A DNA stretch of 64,000 nt. Source: Agathobaculum ammoniilyticum (GTDB lineage Bacteria > Bacillota > Clostridia > Oscillospirales > Butyricicoccaceae). The DNA lies in the NCBI RefSeq assembly GCF_025567315.1, contig NZ_JAOQJE010000010.1, positions 1 to 64,000 on the forward strand. Direction: 5' to 3'. Both the position numbers and the translations under genes were made by a program. Under the pieces are notes generated by a model. The model was not told the origin of the DNA and did no database searches. It saw only the letters and a program-made list of their open reading frames with translations. Shown one piece after another: positions 8,354-17,245 of the stretch; position 1 is the stretch's first letter, and every line of letters begins with the position of its first letter.

Positions 8354-9376
8354 GTGCAGACCATAGAAAAGACAATCCAGATAGAGCGGATCGAGCTCCT
8401 GATCGCGGTATTCGGGGCGTTCGATGAAAATATCAAGCTGCTGGAGCGCGAACTGGGGGTTTCGGTCGTCAGTCGCGGGACCGAGCTGAAGATATCCGGC
8501 GGCGAAGCGGAGGTGGAAATCGCTGCGCGTACGATCGGCGCGCTGGCCGGAATGGCGGCGCGCGGCGAGGCGGTCGGCACGCAGACTGTGCAGTATGTGA
8601 TCGGTCTGGCGCGCGACGGGCGTGAGGCCGAGGTGCATACCATGGGCCGCGATGTTCTGTGCATCACGGCAAAGGGCAAGCCGGTCAAGGCTAAAACGCT
8701 CGGCCAGAAGCGGTATATGGAGGCCATCCAGAAAAACACGATCGTCATGGGTGTCGGTCCGGCCGGCACGGGCAAGACCTACCTTGCCGTGGCCGCAGCG
8801 GTCGCGGCGTTCCGCGACAAGCGGGTGTCCCGCATCATCCTGACGCGCCCGGCGGTCGAGGCGGGGGAAAAGCTGGGCTTTCTGCCCGGCGATCTGCAGA
8901 GCAAGGTAGACCCCTATCTGCGCCCGCTGTACGACGGGCTGTTCGACATGCTCGGCGCGGAGAATTTTGCCAAATACCAGGAGCGCAGCTCGATCGAGGT
9001 AGCGCCCCTGGCCTATATGCGCGGTCGCACGCTGGACGACAGCTTCATCATCCTGGACGAAGCGCAGAACACCACGCCCGAGCAGATGAAAATGTTCCTG
9101 ACCCGTCTGGGATTCGGCTCGCAGGCGGTCATCACGGGCGATATCACCCAGATCGATCTGCCGGACGGCAAGGCCTCGGGGCTGAAAGAGGCCCTGCGCG
9201 TGCTGGACGGGGTGGAGGGCATCGCCCAGTGCTACCTGACCGAAAAAGACGTGGTGCGGCATGAGCTGGTGCAGCGCATCGTCAAGGCTTATGCGGACTA
9301 CGAAAACAAAAAGGGCAGGGGGAAGCCGGCGGAAAGCCGTCATCCCGCTCTCCGGCGCAAAGGGGACAAGCGATGA
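8354..9376 (+). CDS. phoH: PhoH-like ATPase (YbeZ)
   Basis: 340 aa starting at GTG 8354 with AGGAAAG about 6 bases upstream. Walker A is GPAGTGKTYLA at about residue 135-145 and Walker B FIILDEAQNTTPEQMK at about 230. The N-terminal 80 residues form the KH-like part of PhoH/YbeZ. It is linked to RNA metabolism and in bacteria is almost always encoded beside ybeY; here the two genes overlap by 4 bases. Confidence 0.9.
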   Translation: MQTIEKTIQIERIELLIAVFGAFDENIKLLERELGVSVVSRGTELKISGGEAEVEIAARTIGALAGMAARGEAVGTQTVQYVIGLARDGREAEVHTMGRDVLCITAKGKPVKAKTLGQKRYMEAIQKNTIVMGVGPAGTGKTYLAVAAAVAAFRDKRVSRIILTRPAVEAGEKLGFLPGDLQSKVDPYLRPLYDGLFDMLGAENFAKYQERSSIEVAPLAYMRGRTLDDSFIILDEAQNTTPEQMKMFLTRLGFGSQAVITGDITQIDLPDGKASGLKEALRVLDGVEGIAQCYLTEKDVVRHELVQRIVKAYADYENKKGRGKPAESRHPALRRKGDKR

Positions 9377-9867
9377 ACCATCAGATCAACATCGGCTTTG
9401 AAACCGCGGTGGAGGACGAAGCCGAGGTCGCCGCGCTCATCCGCACCTGCGCGCTGCGCGTACTCGAGAGCGAGGGCGTGCCGTTTTGCGCGGAGATCGA
9501 CGTGACCGTGGTGAACGCGGATACGGTCCGTGAGATGAACGCCGCGTATCGGGATAAGGACGCGGTGACCGACGTGCTTTCTTTCCCGATGTACGAATTT
9601 GTAAACGGCGCGCCGCAGGAGCGGCTGGAGCGCGAGCCGGATTCCGGCCGCGTCATGCTGGGCGATATGGTGCTGTGCTATACGCGCGCCTGCGAGCAGG
9701 CGGCGGCGTTCGGCCATTCGCCCGCGCGGGAGTGCGGTTACCTGACGACGCATTCCGTGCTGCACCTTTTGGGCTACGACCATGAGCGGGGTGACGGGGA
9801 CGCACGCCTGATGCGCGGCAAGGAAGAAGAAAATCTGGCCTTTCTGGGCCTGACGAGAGAGGCGTAA
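9373..9867 (+). CDS. ybeY: Endoribonuclease YbeY, rRNA maturation factor
   Basis: 164 aa zinc metalloprotein that acts in 16S rRNA 3'-end maturation and ribosome quality control. The zinc motif HSVLHLLGYDHE (H-x3-H-x5-H) lies at about residues 126-137 and the conserved MNAAYRDKDAVTDVLSFP at 55-72. The ATG overlaps the phoH stop, and the stop overlaps the dgkA ATG. Confidence 0.92.
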   Translation: MNHQINIGFETAVEDEAEVAALIRTCALRVLESEGVPFCAEIDVTVVNADTVREMNAAYRDKDAVTDVLSFPMYEFVNGAPQERLEREPDSGRVMLGDMVLCYTRACEQAAAFGHSPARECGYLTTHSVLHLLGYDHERGDGDARLMRGKEEENLAFLGLTREA

Positions 9868-10334
9868 TGAAAAAAAACATCCGAAAACTGCATGAAAGTT
9901 TTCTCAATGCGTTTCGTGGACTGGGGCTGTGCATCCATGGGGAACGCAACTTCCGCGTGCATATGGTGACCGCGTTTTATGTGACCATATTCGCGCTGCT
10001 GGGCGAAGCGACGGCGGCAGAAGCGTCTATTTTGTGCGTCTGCTTTGGGCTGACCATGGGTGCCGAGCTGATGAATACGGCGATTGAGCGACTGTGCGAC
10101 CGGCAGGCCAGCGGGTACGACGGGTTTGTGCGCGATGCCAAGGATATCGCAGCGGCGGGCGTGTTCGTCTGCGCGGCGGCGTGTGTGGCGGTCGGCGTAT
10201 GCATTTTTATCGGGGAGGGCGTGCTGGCCGCTGCCCTGCAGTACATTTTCGCGCACTTATGGGTCGCTATGGCGTTGCTCGCGTCCGCGCCCGCTGCGCT
10301 GTGGTTTATTTTTCAGTATGGGAGAATGCAATGA
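9867..10334 (+). CDS. dgkA: Undecaprenol/diacylglycerol kinase DgkA
   Basis: 155 aa small membrane kinase that phosphorylates undecaprenol (Gram-positive DgkA) and so feeds the lipid carrier pool for cell-wall synthesis. The signature ELMNTAIERLCD lies at about residues 70-81, preceded by a transmembrane segment and followed by DAKDIAAAGV and two more helices. It starts one base into the ybeY stop and its own stop overlaps the era start (ATGA), so it is translationally coupled on both sides. A slightly long C-terminal third helix is present. Confidence 0.9.
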   Translation: MKKNIRKLHESFLNAFRGLGLCIHGERNFRVHMVTAFYVTIFALLGEATAAEASILCVCFGLTMGAELMNTAIERLCDRQASGYDGFVRDAKDIAAAGVFVCAAACVAVGVCIFIGEGVLAAALQYIFAHLWVAMALLASAPAALWFIFQYGRMQ

Positions 10335-11227
10335 ATCAGATTACCAAAACGGCGGTCGTTTCCGTGGTCGGCCGCCCGAATGTAGGGAAATCCACCCTGA
10401 CCAATAAGTTGGTGGGGCAGAAAGTGGCCATTGTGTCCAGCAAGCCGCAGACCACGCGCACCCGCATCACCGGCATACTCAACCGAGACGGCACGCAGTA
10501 TGTTTTTCTGGACACGCCCGGCCTGCACAGGCCGCGCAGCCGTTTGGGCGACTACATGTGTAAGGTTGTGACCGACACCGTATCCGAGGTGGACGCGGCG
10601 GTGCTGGTGGTCGAGCCGATCGCCAACATTGGTCCGGCCGAGGAGAGCCTGATCGCACAGCTCAAGCAGCACCGTATGCCGGCTATTCTGGCGATTAACA
10701 AGATCGATACGCTGAAAAAGGAAGAGCTTCTCGCGGTAATCGCCGTTTACGCGCAGGCGCATGACTTTGAGGCGGTCGTCCCGATCTCTGCGCGCACGGG
10801 GGAGGGGCTGGACGAGCTGCTGACCGAGATCGGCAGATACGCGATCGAGGGGCCGCAGCTGTTTCCGGAGGATATGGTGTCCGACCAGCCGGAGCGCCAG
10901 CTTGCGGCCGAAATCGTGCGCGAAAAAATGTTGCGTCTGCTCGACCGCGAGGTTCCGCATGGCGTGGCGGTCGGCGTCGAGCGATGGAACGAGCGGGAGG
11001 ACGGCCTGATCGAAATCAACGCGGTCATTTATTGTGAAAAGGCGAGCCACAAGGGCATCATCATCGGCAAGCAGGGTGCGATGCTGAAGGAGATCGGCCG
11101 GCAGGCCCGCGTGGACATTGAACGCATGCTGGATGCCAAAGTGTTTCTTGAGCTTTGGGTCAAGGTCAAGGAGGGCTGGCGCAACAACCAGTACCAGATG
11201 CGCAATTTCGGTTACGAGGAGCTGTAA
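10331..11227 (+). CDS. era: GTPase Era
   Basis: 298 aa, standard length. G1 GRPNVGKS (about residues 13-20), G3 DTPG, and G4 NKID are all present, followed by a C-terminal KH domain with the GKQGAMLKEIG RNA-binding loop. Era binds the 16S rRNA 3' end and couples 30S maturation to growth. The frame is open further upstream but the ATG at 10331 gives the conserved N-terminus and has GGGAGAA in front. The stop is immediately followed by the recO ATG. Confidence 0.95.
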   Translation: MNQITKTAVVSVVGRPNVGKSTLTNKLVGQKVAIVSSKPQTTRTRITGILNRDGTQYVFLDTPGLHRPRSRLGDYMCKVVTDTVSEVDAAVLVVEPIANIGPAEESLIAQLKQHRMPAILAINKIDTLKKEELLAVIAVYAQAHDFEAVVPISARTGEGLDELLTEIGRYAIEGPQLFPEDMVSDQPERQLAAEIVREKMLRLLDREVPHGVAVGVERWNEREDGLIEINAVIYCEKASHKGIIIGKQGAMLKEIGRQARVDIERMLDAKVFLELWVKVKEGWRNNQYQMRNFGYEEL

Positions 11228-11980
11228 ATGGCCGAGGTCAAGCTGCGTGCGCTCGGCCTGCGCGAGGTGGATTTCGGCGACTACGACCGTTATCTGACAG
11301 CGCTGACCGCGGATGGCCGCAGGATAGAGATTTTGTGCAAAAACGCGCGGCGGGGAAAAAAGCAGAATCCCGCCGCGCGGCAGTTTTGCTACTCCGAATT
11401 CATCCTGTATGAACGGGGCGGGAAATATACGCTGCGCGAGGCGGGGCTTGTCCACTCGTTTTTTCCGCTGACACAGGATATCGAGCGGTACGCGCTTGCC
11501 TGCTATCTGGCGGAACTGGCAAGCGCGCTGGCCACGCCGGACGAGGACAGTCCGGCACTGTGCGTCCTGCTGCTGCACGCGTTGCGCGCGCTGGAAAGCG
11601 GCGGGCGCGAGCCGACGCTTGTCAAGGCTGCGTTCGAGTGGCGCGTGATGGCCGAAAGCGGCTATGCGCCTGACCTTTCGGGCTGCGGCGTGTGCGGCAG
11701 GGGGATCGAACGGCCGCCCGTGTATTTTTCCGTCCGCGCGGGTACTGCGGCGGACGGCGTGTGCGCGGAGCGGGTGGGGGGCTATGAGCGCCTTGCGGAT
11801 TCCGCACTGCGCGCGCTGACGCATGTATTGACGTGCGACACCCGCAGGGTGTATGCGTTTTCTCTGACCGGACCGGCGCGCGCGCAGTTCTGCCGCATGG
11901 GCGAGGCGTATGTGTTGTACCACCTCGGTCGCGGGTTCGACAGCCTGGCATTTTACCGGTCGGTCGCGCCGCTGGAATAG
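11228..11980 (+). CDS. recO: DNA repair protein RecO
   Basis: 250 aa, standard for RecO, which loads RecA at gaps with RecF/RecR. The N-terminal OB fold carries RALGLREVDFGDYDRYLTALT and KNARRGKKQN. The middle helical part includes ELASALATPDED. One zinc-binding pair (GCGVCG) is clear at about 154-159; the second pair typical of many RecO proteins is incomplete. It follows era with no gap, the common Firmicutes order. Confidence 0.9.
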   Translation: MAEVKLRALGLREVDFGDYDRYLTALTADGRRIEILCKNARRGKKQNPAARQFCYSEFILYERGGKYTLREAGLVHSFFPLTQDIERYALACYLAELASALATPDEDSPALCVLLLHALRALESGGREPTLVKAAFEWRVMAESGYAPDLSGCGVCGRGIERPPVYFSVRAGTAADGVCAERVGGYERLADSALRALTHVLTCDTRRVYAFSLTGPARAQFCRMGEAYVLYHLGRGFDSLAFYRSVAPLE

Positions 11981-12016
11981 CTGTTTTATGCTGCAAGAGG
12001 GGGAGGCAGGTAAGAC

Positions 12017-12430
12017 ATGAAACTCACACGCAAACAGACCGCGCTGCGGTACAACTGGTATGTGCAGCTCGCTGTGGATGCGGCGGCGTTGCTGGTGTTC
12101 GCGTTGAGCTGGCACAGGGGCGTGGTGCTGTTCCCGTGGGTGGCTGCGCTGCTTCTGGTCTCGCTCGGTAATGTGTTTGCGTGCGGGCGCAGCCTGCTTG
12201 GCACGCTCAAGCGCATGCTGCCGAATGAGGAATACCAGCGGCTTGCCGCACGCTATTTCCCTTATGGGAACCGCTGGCTGTGGACGATGCTGCAATACAA
12301 ACAGATGAAAGGTATGGCCGGCGAAAACGGCCGCGCAGTCCTGCGCCTGTGGCTGGGTGTGATCGGTGTGTGCGCGGGGTCGATGCTGGCCATCTATCTG
12401 GCGTCATATCTGCTGACAATTGTTTTATAA
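12017..12430 (+). CDS. Small integral membrane protein, unknown function
   Basis: 137 aa. One hydrophobic pair spans residues 18-55 and one helix about 114-135, with a positively charged loop (LLGTLKRMLPNEEYQRLAARYFPYGNRW) between. GGGGGAGGC precedes the start. It lies between recO (36 bases) and mutS2 (19 bases) on the same strand, so is part of the same transcription unit. I do not recognise the family. Confidence 0.75.
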   Translation: MKLTRKQTALRYNWYVQLAVDAAALLVFALSWHRGVVLFPWVAALLLVSLGNVFACGRSLLGTLKRMLPNEEYQRLAARYFPYGNRWLWTMLQYKQMKGMAGENGRAVLRLWLGVIGVCAGSMLAIYLASYLLTIVL

Positions 12431-12449
12431 TACGCTTCAGGAGTAAACC

Positions 12450-14840
12450 ATGAACAGATTAGGCGAAAAATCCTTAAAAACACTGGAATATTACGAGATC
12501 CTCGACCGGCTCGCGTCACAGGCCGCGTCCGAGGCGGCAAAGGAGAAGTGCCGCGCGCTCCGGCCGCTGGATGACCATGAGCAGGCGCAGGTCTGGCTGG
12601 ATCAGACGACCGATGCGAAAAACCGGATGATCCGGCAGGGCAGCCCAGGGTTCGGCGGCATCCGCGAGGTGGGTGCGATTTTGCTGCGTGCGGACCGTGG
12701 CGGCACGCTGAACCCGCGCGAGCTGCTTGACGTGGCGAGCCTGCTGCAGACCGCGCGCCGCGCGCTGGTCTACGACGCGGAACACGAGGAAAAGACCACG
12801 CTTACGCCGATCTTCGGCCTGCTGACCGGTAACCGTGCGCTGGAGGAGGCCATCACAACCGCGATTGTCTCCGAAGAGGAGATTGCGGACGGGGCATCCT
12901 CAGAACTGCTCTCCATCCGCCGCGAGCTGCGCCGCATCTCGGGCAAGGTGCGCGAGACGCTCAACCGCCTGATCTCGGGCGAGCGCTCCAAATACTTGCA
13001 GGAAACCATCGTCACCCAGCGCAACGGGCGCTTCGTCGTGCCGGTTAAGGCCGAGCACCGCGGCGACATCCCGGGCTTGGTGCATGATACCTCGTCCACG
13101 GGCGCGACCGTGTTCGTCGAGCCGCGGCAGGTGGTTGAGATCAACAATCAGATCAAGGTACTCGAGGGCCGTGAGGAGGCTGAGATCGAGCGCATCCTGG
13201 CCGAGCTGTCAGCCGAGGTTTCCATGCACAGGAGTGCGATCGAGCAGGATTATGATGCGCTGACAACGCTTGACTTTATTTTCGCGCGCGCAAAGCTGTC
13301 GTTTGAAATGAATGCCGCGCCGCCCGTGTTGGCCGCCGGCGCGAGCCGCTGCCGCCTGCTGCGGGCGCGGCACCCGCTGCTTGATAAGGACAAGGCCGTC
13401 CCCATCGATATCGCGATCGGCGGGGAATACGATACGCTGGTTATCACCGGCCCGAACACGGGCGGCAAGACCGTGTCGCTCAAAACGCTCGGCCTGCTGT
13501 CGCTGATGGCGGCGAGCGGCCTGCACATTCCGGCAAACGAGCAGTCCGAGATCGGCCTGTTCGAGCATGTCTACGCGGATATCGGCGACGAGCAGAGCAT
13601 CGAGCAGTCGCTTTCGACCTTCTCCGCGCACATGAAGACCATTGTGTCTATCATGGACTGCTGCGGGCAGGGCGACCTGGTGCTGTTTGATGAGTTGGGC
13701 GCGGGTACCGATCCGGTCGAGGGTGCGGCGCTCGCGGTCGCGGTGATCGGCTATGCGCGCCAGATGGGCGCGTGTGTGGCTGCGACCACGCACTACGCGG
13801 AGCTGAAAACCTTCGCGCTCACCACCGATGGGGTGGAGAACGCCTCGTGCGAGTTCAATGTGCAGTCGCTGCAGCCGACCTACCGCCTGCTGACCGGCAT
13901 CCCCGGCAAGTCCAACGCGTTCGCCATCGCGGCGCGGCTGGGGCTGCAGCCCACCATCATCGAGCGGGCGAAGGAGCAGGTCTCGACCGAGGACGCGCGC
14001 TTTGAGGACGTGCTGGCCGAGCTGGAGCGCGAGCGCCGCCGCATCGAACAGATGAAGGAGGAGGCGCAGAAAATGCGCGCCGCCGCGCAGTCCGAGCGGG
14101 ACAGGATGCGCGCCGAGCGCGACGCGGCCGAGGCGCGCGCGGATAAGCTGCTCGAGGGCGCGCGCAGCCAGGCGGACCGCCTCCTCAAAGACGCGCGCAT
14201 GACTGCCGAGACCGTGTTCGACGAGCTGGAGGACATGAAAAAGAAAGCGCAGAAGGATACGGCCGGACAGAACTTGGCCGCGGCCAAGGCCGCGCTGCGC
14301 GGCGTTATCACGCAGACCGAGAACGAGCAGCGGCGCGGCATCCAGAAGCGCGTGGTCGAGGCAGACGAGCAGCGGCCGGTCAAAAAGGGCGACCGCGTGC
14401 GGCTGATCAACGTGGGCGGCGTGCTGGCCGACGTGCTCGCGCCCGCGGACAAAAGCGGCAACGTGCAGGTGCAGGCCGGACCGATGAAGATGACGGTCAA
14501 GGAGAACGAGCTGCGCATCGTGGAGGAGCAGGCGCCCGTGAAAAAGTCGGTCCAGCCCCGCCGCGACGCGCCGAAGCGCGAGCTGAACATCCGCTCGGCG
14601 GAGAGCGAGGTGGATGTGCGCGGCATGAGCGCGCAGGAGGCGCTGTTCGAGGTGGATAACTTCCTTTCCCGCGCGCTTATGGCCGGCCTGCCCTCGGTCA
14701 CGGTCATCCACGGCAAGGGGACGGGCGTGCTGCGCAACGCGGTACAGCAGCATCTGCGGTCAAACAAGCGTGTCAAGAGCGTGCGCAGCGGTGTGTACGG
14801 TGAGGGCGAGCAGGGCGTGACCATCGTCGAATTGCGGTAA
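12450..14840 (+). CDS. mutS2: Endonuclease MutS2
   Basis: 796 aa, typical length. Core MutS domain and ATPase with Walker A GPNTGGKT at 334-341 and Walker B LVLFDELGAGTDP at about 410-422. A long coiled coil rich in Glu/Arg/Ala spans about 520-620. The C-terminal Smr nuclease domain occupies about 720-796 with DVRGMSAQEA and VIHGKGTGVLR. In Firmicutes MutS2 acts on collided ribosomes and on recombination intermediates. CAGGAG lies 8 bases before the ATG. Confidence 0.95.
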   Translation: MNRLGEKSLKTLEYYEILDRLASQAASEAAKEKCRALRPLDDHEQAQVWLDQTTDAKNRMIRQGSPGFGGIREVGAILLRADRGGTLNPRELLDVASLLQTARRALVYDAEHEEKTTLTPIFGLLTGNRALEEAITTAIVSEEEIADGASSELLSIRRELRRISGKVRETLNRLISGERSKYLQETIVTQRNGRFVVPVKAEHRGDIPGLVHDTSSTGATVFVEPRQVVEINNQIKVLEGREEAEIERILAELSAEVSMHRSAIEQDYDALTTLDFIFARAKLSFEMNAAPPVLAAGASRCRLLRARHPLLDKDKAVPIDIAIGGEYDTLVITGPNTGGKTVSLKTLGLLSLMAASGLHIPANEQSEIGLFEHVYADIGDEQSIEQSLSTFSAHMKTIVSIMDCCGQGDLVLFDELGAGTDPVEGAALAVAVIGYARQMGACVAATTHYAELKTFALTTDGVENASCEFNVQSLQPTYRLLTGIPGKSNAFAIAARLGLQPTIIERAKEQVSTEDARFEDVLAELERERRRIEQMKEEAQKMRAAAQSERDRMRAERDAAEARADKLLEGARSQADRLLKDARMTAETVFDELEDMKKKAQKDTAGQNLAAAKAALRGVITQTENEQRRGIQKRVVEADEQRPVKKGDRVRLINVGGVLADVLAPADKSGNVQVQAGPMKMTVKENELRIVEEQAPVKKSVQPRRDAPKRELNIRSAESEVDVRGMSAQEALFEVDNFLSRALMAGLPSVTVIHGKGTGVLRNAVQQHLRSNKRVKSVRSGVYGEGEQGVTIVELR

Positions 14841-14953
14841 AAACGCATCGTTTTGGGAATAGAAAACCGATGTGCAGGGCAAAATGCCATATATTCCGAA
14901 AGAATGCAGGAAATTTTCATTAAAAATACAAAGGGTGCGCGGGCATTTTATCC

Positions 14954-14982
14954 TTGACGAAACTGACAAAAGGCGCTATGCT
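14954..14982 (+). promoter_or_regulatory. Sigma-A promoter for the Crh-like gene
   Basis: TTGACG (14954-14959) and TATGCT (14977-14982) with a 17-base spacer, 40 bases upstream of the start codon. The stretch between mutS2 and this promoter contains no other recognisable element. Confidence 0.75.
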
Positions 14983-15021
14983 ATATATATCGGATTTGAA
15001 GAAATAGGAGCGATGCAGATT

Positions 15022-15285
15022 ATGTATTCGAAAGAGGTACAGGTTACCAATCAGGTAGGTTTATATGCCCGACCGGCAACTTTTTTTATTCAGAAAGCCA
15101 ATGAATTCAAGAGCACGATTCTGGTAGAGAAGGAAGAGCGCCGCGTGAATGCGAAGAGCCTGCTCGGTATCCTTTCCCTTGGCATTACCAAGGGTACTAC
15201 CATCAACCTGATTGCGGACGGACCGGACGAGGAAGAGGCGGTATCCGCATTGGTTGAGTTGATTACGTCCAATTTCACCGACTGA
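15022..15285 (+). CDS. HPr-family protein with Tyr at position 15 (Crh-like)
   Basis: 87 aa HPr fold. In the phosphotransferase protein HPr, His15 carries phosphate from EI. Here residue 15 is Tyr (codon TAT, 15064-15066) in an otherwise normal G-L-Y-A-R-P-A context, so sugar phosphotransfer should be lost. The regulatory Ser46 site is intact (NAKSLLGILSLG). That combination is the hallmark of Crh, the HPr paralogue that works only in carbon catabolite repression with CcpA after HPr-kinase phosphorylation. The start at 15022 places Tyr and Ser exactly at 15 and 46; the ATG at 15013 lies only 2 bases from AGGAG. Flanked by its own promoter and terminator. Confidence 0.85.
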   Translation: MYSKEVQVTNQVGLYARPATFFIQKANEFKSTILVEKEERRVNAKSLLGILSLGITKGTTINLIADGPDEEEAVSALVELITSNFTD

Positions 15286-15301
15286 TTTTATCGCATCCTG
15301 C

Positions 15302-15337
15302 AAAAAAGCGCCGATATCGCATCGGCGCTTTTGTTTT
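15302..15337 (+). terminator. Rho-independent terminator after the Crh-like gene
   Basis: AGCGCCGAT and ATCGGCGCT pair around a 5-base loop, followed by TTTTGTTTT. Confidence 0.9.
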
Positions 15338-15418
15338 ACCCTGCGGCTTTTTTCAAAGGGGAAAGCGGGAGGCTGGCGCTTCTTTAACGCGCCACAAGGA
15401 AGAAAGGGGCGGCCCGCC

Positions 15419-17242
15419 ATAAACAGGGAGCAATTAAAAGAGCGTGTGCGCAAGCTGCCCATGCAGCCAGGCGTATACCTGCACAAGGACAAGACCGGTA
15501 AGGTAATCTACGTCGGAAAAGCGAAGCTGCTGAAAAATCGGGTGTCCAACTACTTCCAGGCGCCGGAGCGCCTGAACCCGAAAACGCGGCAGCTTGTCAG
15601 CCATATCGCGGATTTCGACATCATTGTGACCGAGACCGAGTTCGAGGCGCTGGTGCTGGAAAATTCGATGATCAAAAAGTACAAGCCCAAGTACAACATC
15701 CTTCTCAAGGACGACAAGGGCTATCCGTATATCCGGCTGAATATGGACGCGCCGTATCCGGCGTTTTCCGTGGTGTCCAAGCCGGGGCATGACGGGGCGC
15801 GGTATTTCGGCCCCTACCCGGGGCGCGTGGCCGCGCGCCGCGCGATCGATACGATCAGCGAGGCGCTGCATCTCAAAACCTGCTCGCGCGTGTTCCCACG
15901 CGACATCGGCAAGGACCGGCCGTGCCTGAACCAGCATTTGGGACGTTGCTGCGCGCCCTGCACGGGTAAGGTCAGTCCGGAGGAGTACCATGCGCTGATC
16001 GGCCAGGCGGTCGCTTTGTTTGAGGGCGACGCAAAGCGGCTGGAAAAGGAACTGACGGAGAAAATGAATGAAGCGGCCGAGGAGCTGCAGTTCGAACGCG
16101 CGGCGCTGCTGCGCGACCGCCTGCGCGCGGTGCAGCGGCTGGGAACGCGGCAGCATGTGGTCGCGGGCGCGTTCGCGGAGCTGGATGTCGCGGCGTTTGT
16201 GCAGGGGCAGACGCGCGCCTGCGTGTGCGTGCTGCACTATGGCGGCGGCGCGCTGCAGGACAAGGAGTACACCCTGTTCCATCTGACCGAAAGCGATCCG
16301 GCCGAGGTGTTGTCGTCGTTCATCAAGCAGTATTATGCGCAGCGCGGCGCTGTGCCGAAAACCATACTCCTTTCGCACGAGCTTGAGGAGCAGGAGGCGG
16401 TGGCGGAATACCTGTCTTCGATCGCGGAGCGACGGGTCGAACTGGCGGTCCCGCAGCGCGGCGAGCGCCGCGTGCTCACCAGGCTCGCGGAAAAAAACGC
16501 GCGCGAGGAGATCGAGCGCAGGGAAAAGCAGTCCGAGCGGCGGCACAAATCGCTCGAGCTTTTACAGAACGTCACCGGCATGGCCGCGCTGCCGCTGAGG
16601 CTCGAGGCATACGATATCTCCAACTTCGCGGGGCAGGATACGGTCGGCTCGATGGTTGTGTTCACGGAAGGGCAGCCAAAAAAAAGCGACTACCGCAAAT
16701 TCCGGATCGCCTGCGCGGCCAACGGGCAGGACGACTACGCCTCCATGCGTGAAATGCTCACCCGCCGCGTACAGCGCTATGTGGACGGGGACGAGAAATT
16801 CACGCCGCTGCCGGGGGCCTTTTTGATCGACGGCGGCCTGGGGCATGTTCGCGTTTGCAAGGAGGTGCTGGATTCGTTCGGGCTGACGACGCCCTGCTTC
16901 GGCATGGTCAAGGACGATCATCACCGCACGCGCGCGCTCGTTGCGCCGGACGGGCGCGAGTTCGGCATCTCGGCCACGCCCGCGCTGTTCGCGCTGATCG
17001 GCCGCATCCAGGAGGAGGTACACCGGTTTGCCATTGAGTATAACCGCAAGCTGGGCGGCAAAAAGGTGCGCGGTTCAACGCTTGACAAGATCGAGGGCAT
17101 TGGGGACAAGCGGCGCGCCGAGCTGCTCCGGCACTTTGGCAGCATCGAGAACATCCGGCAGGCGAGCGAGCAGGAGCTTACGCGGGTGTTGCCGCGCAAT
17201 GCGGCGCAGGCGGTATACGATTTTTTCCATAAGGAGGACTGA
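15419..17242 (+). CDS. uvrC: Excinuclease ABC subunit C (UvrC), apparent ATA start
   Basis: 607 aa if started at ATA 15419. UvrC makes both incisions in nucleotide excision repair. The GIY-YIG domain (PGVYLHKD..VIYVGKAK) is at the N-terminus, a UVR motif near EAAEELQFERAALLRDRLRAV, the RNase H-like domain with LIDGGLGHV, and C-terminal helix-hairpin-helix repeats (KIEGIGDKRRAELL). From the first in-frame GTG (15446) the protein would lack about nine residues that align well with the N-terminus of B. subtilis UvrC as I remember it. No ATG, GTG or TTG lies upstream in frame, whereas ATA has AAAGGGG 9 bases in front. A sequence error or ATG-to-ATA change are alternatives. rsmD follows after 3 bases. 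Confidence 0.9.
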   Translation: MNREQLKERVRKLPMQPGVYLHKDKTGKVIYVGKAKLLKNRVSNYFQAPERLNPKTRQLVSHIADFDIIVTETEFEALVLENSMIKKYKPKYNILLKDDKGYPYIRLNMDAPYPAFSVVSKPGHDGARYFGPYPGRVAARRAIDTISEALHLKTCSRVFPRDIGKDRPCLNQHLGRCCAPCTGKVSPEEYHALIGQAVALFEGDAKRLEKELTEKMNEAAEELQFERAALLRDRLRAVQRLGTRQHVVAGAFAELDVAAFVQGQTRACVCVLHYGGGALQDKEYTLFHLTESDPAEVLSSFIKQYYAQRGAVPKTILLSHELEEQEAVAEYLSSIAERRVELAVPQRGERRVLTRLAEKNAREEIERREKQSERRHKSLELLQNVTGMAALPLRLEAYDISNFAGQDTVGSMVVFTEGQPKKSDYRKFRIACAANGQDDYASMREMLTRRVQRYVDGDEKFTPLPGAFLIDGGLGHVRVCKEVLDSFGLTTPCFGMVKDDHHRTRALVAPDGREFGISATPALFALIGRIQEEVHRFAIEYNRKLGGKKVRGSTLDKIEGIGDKRRAELLRHFGSIENIRQASEQELTRVLPRNAAQAVYDFFHKED

Positions 17243-17245
17243 AGT

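Noticed and set aside
10313..12295. 660-codon minus-strand frame across era, recO and the next gene
   Set aside because: Arg/His/Gln-rich composition typical of antisense GC-rich frames; era and recO on the other strand have full motif sets.
13209..14753. 514-codon minus-strand frame within mutS2
   Set aside because: Low-complexity Leu/Arg/His antisense frame; MutS2 motifs are complete on the plus strand.
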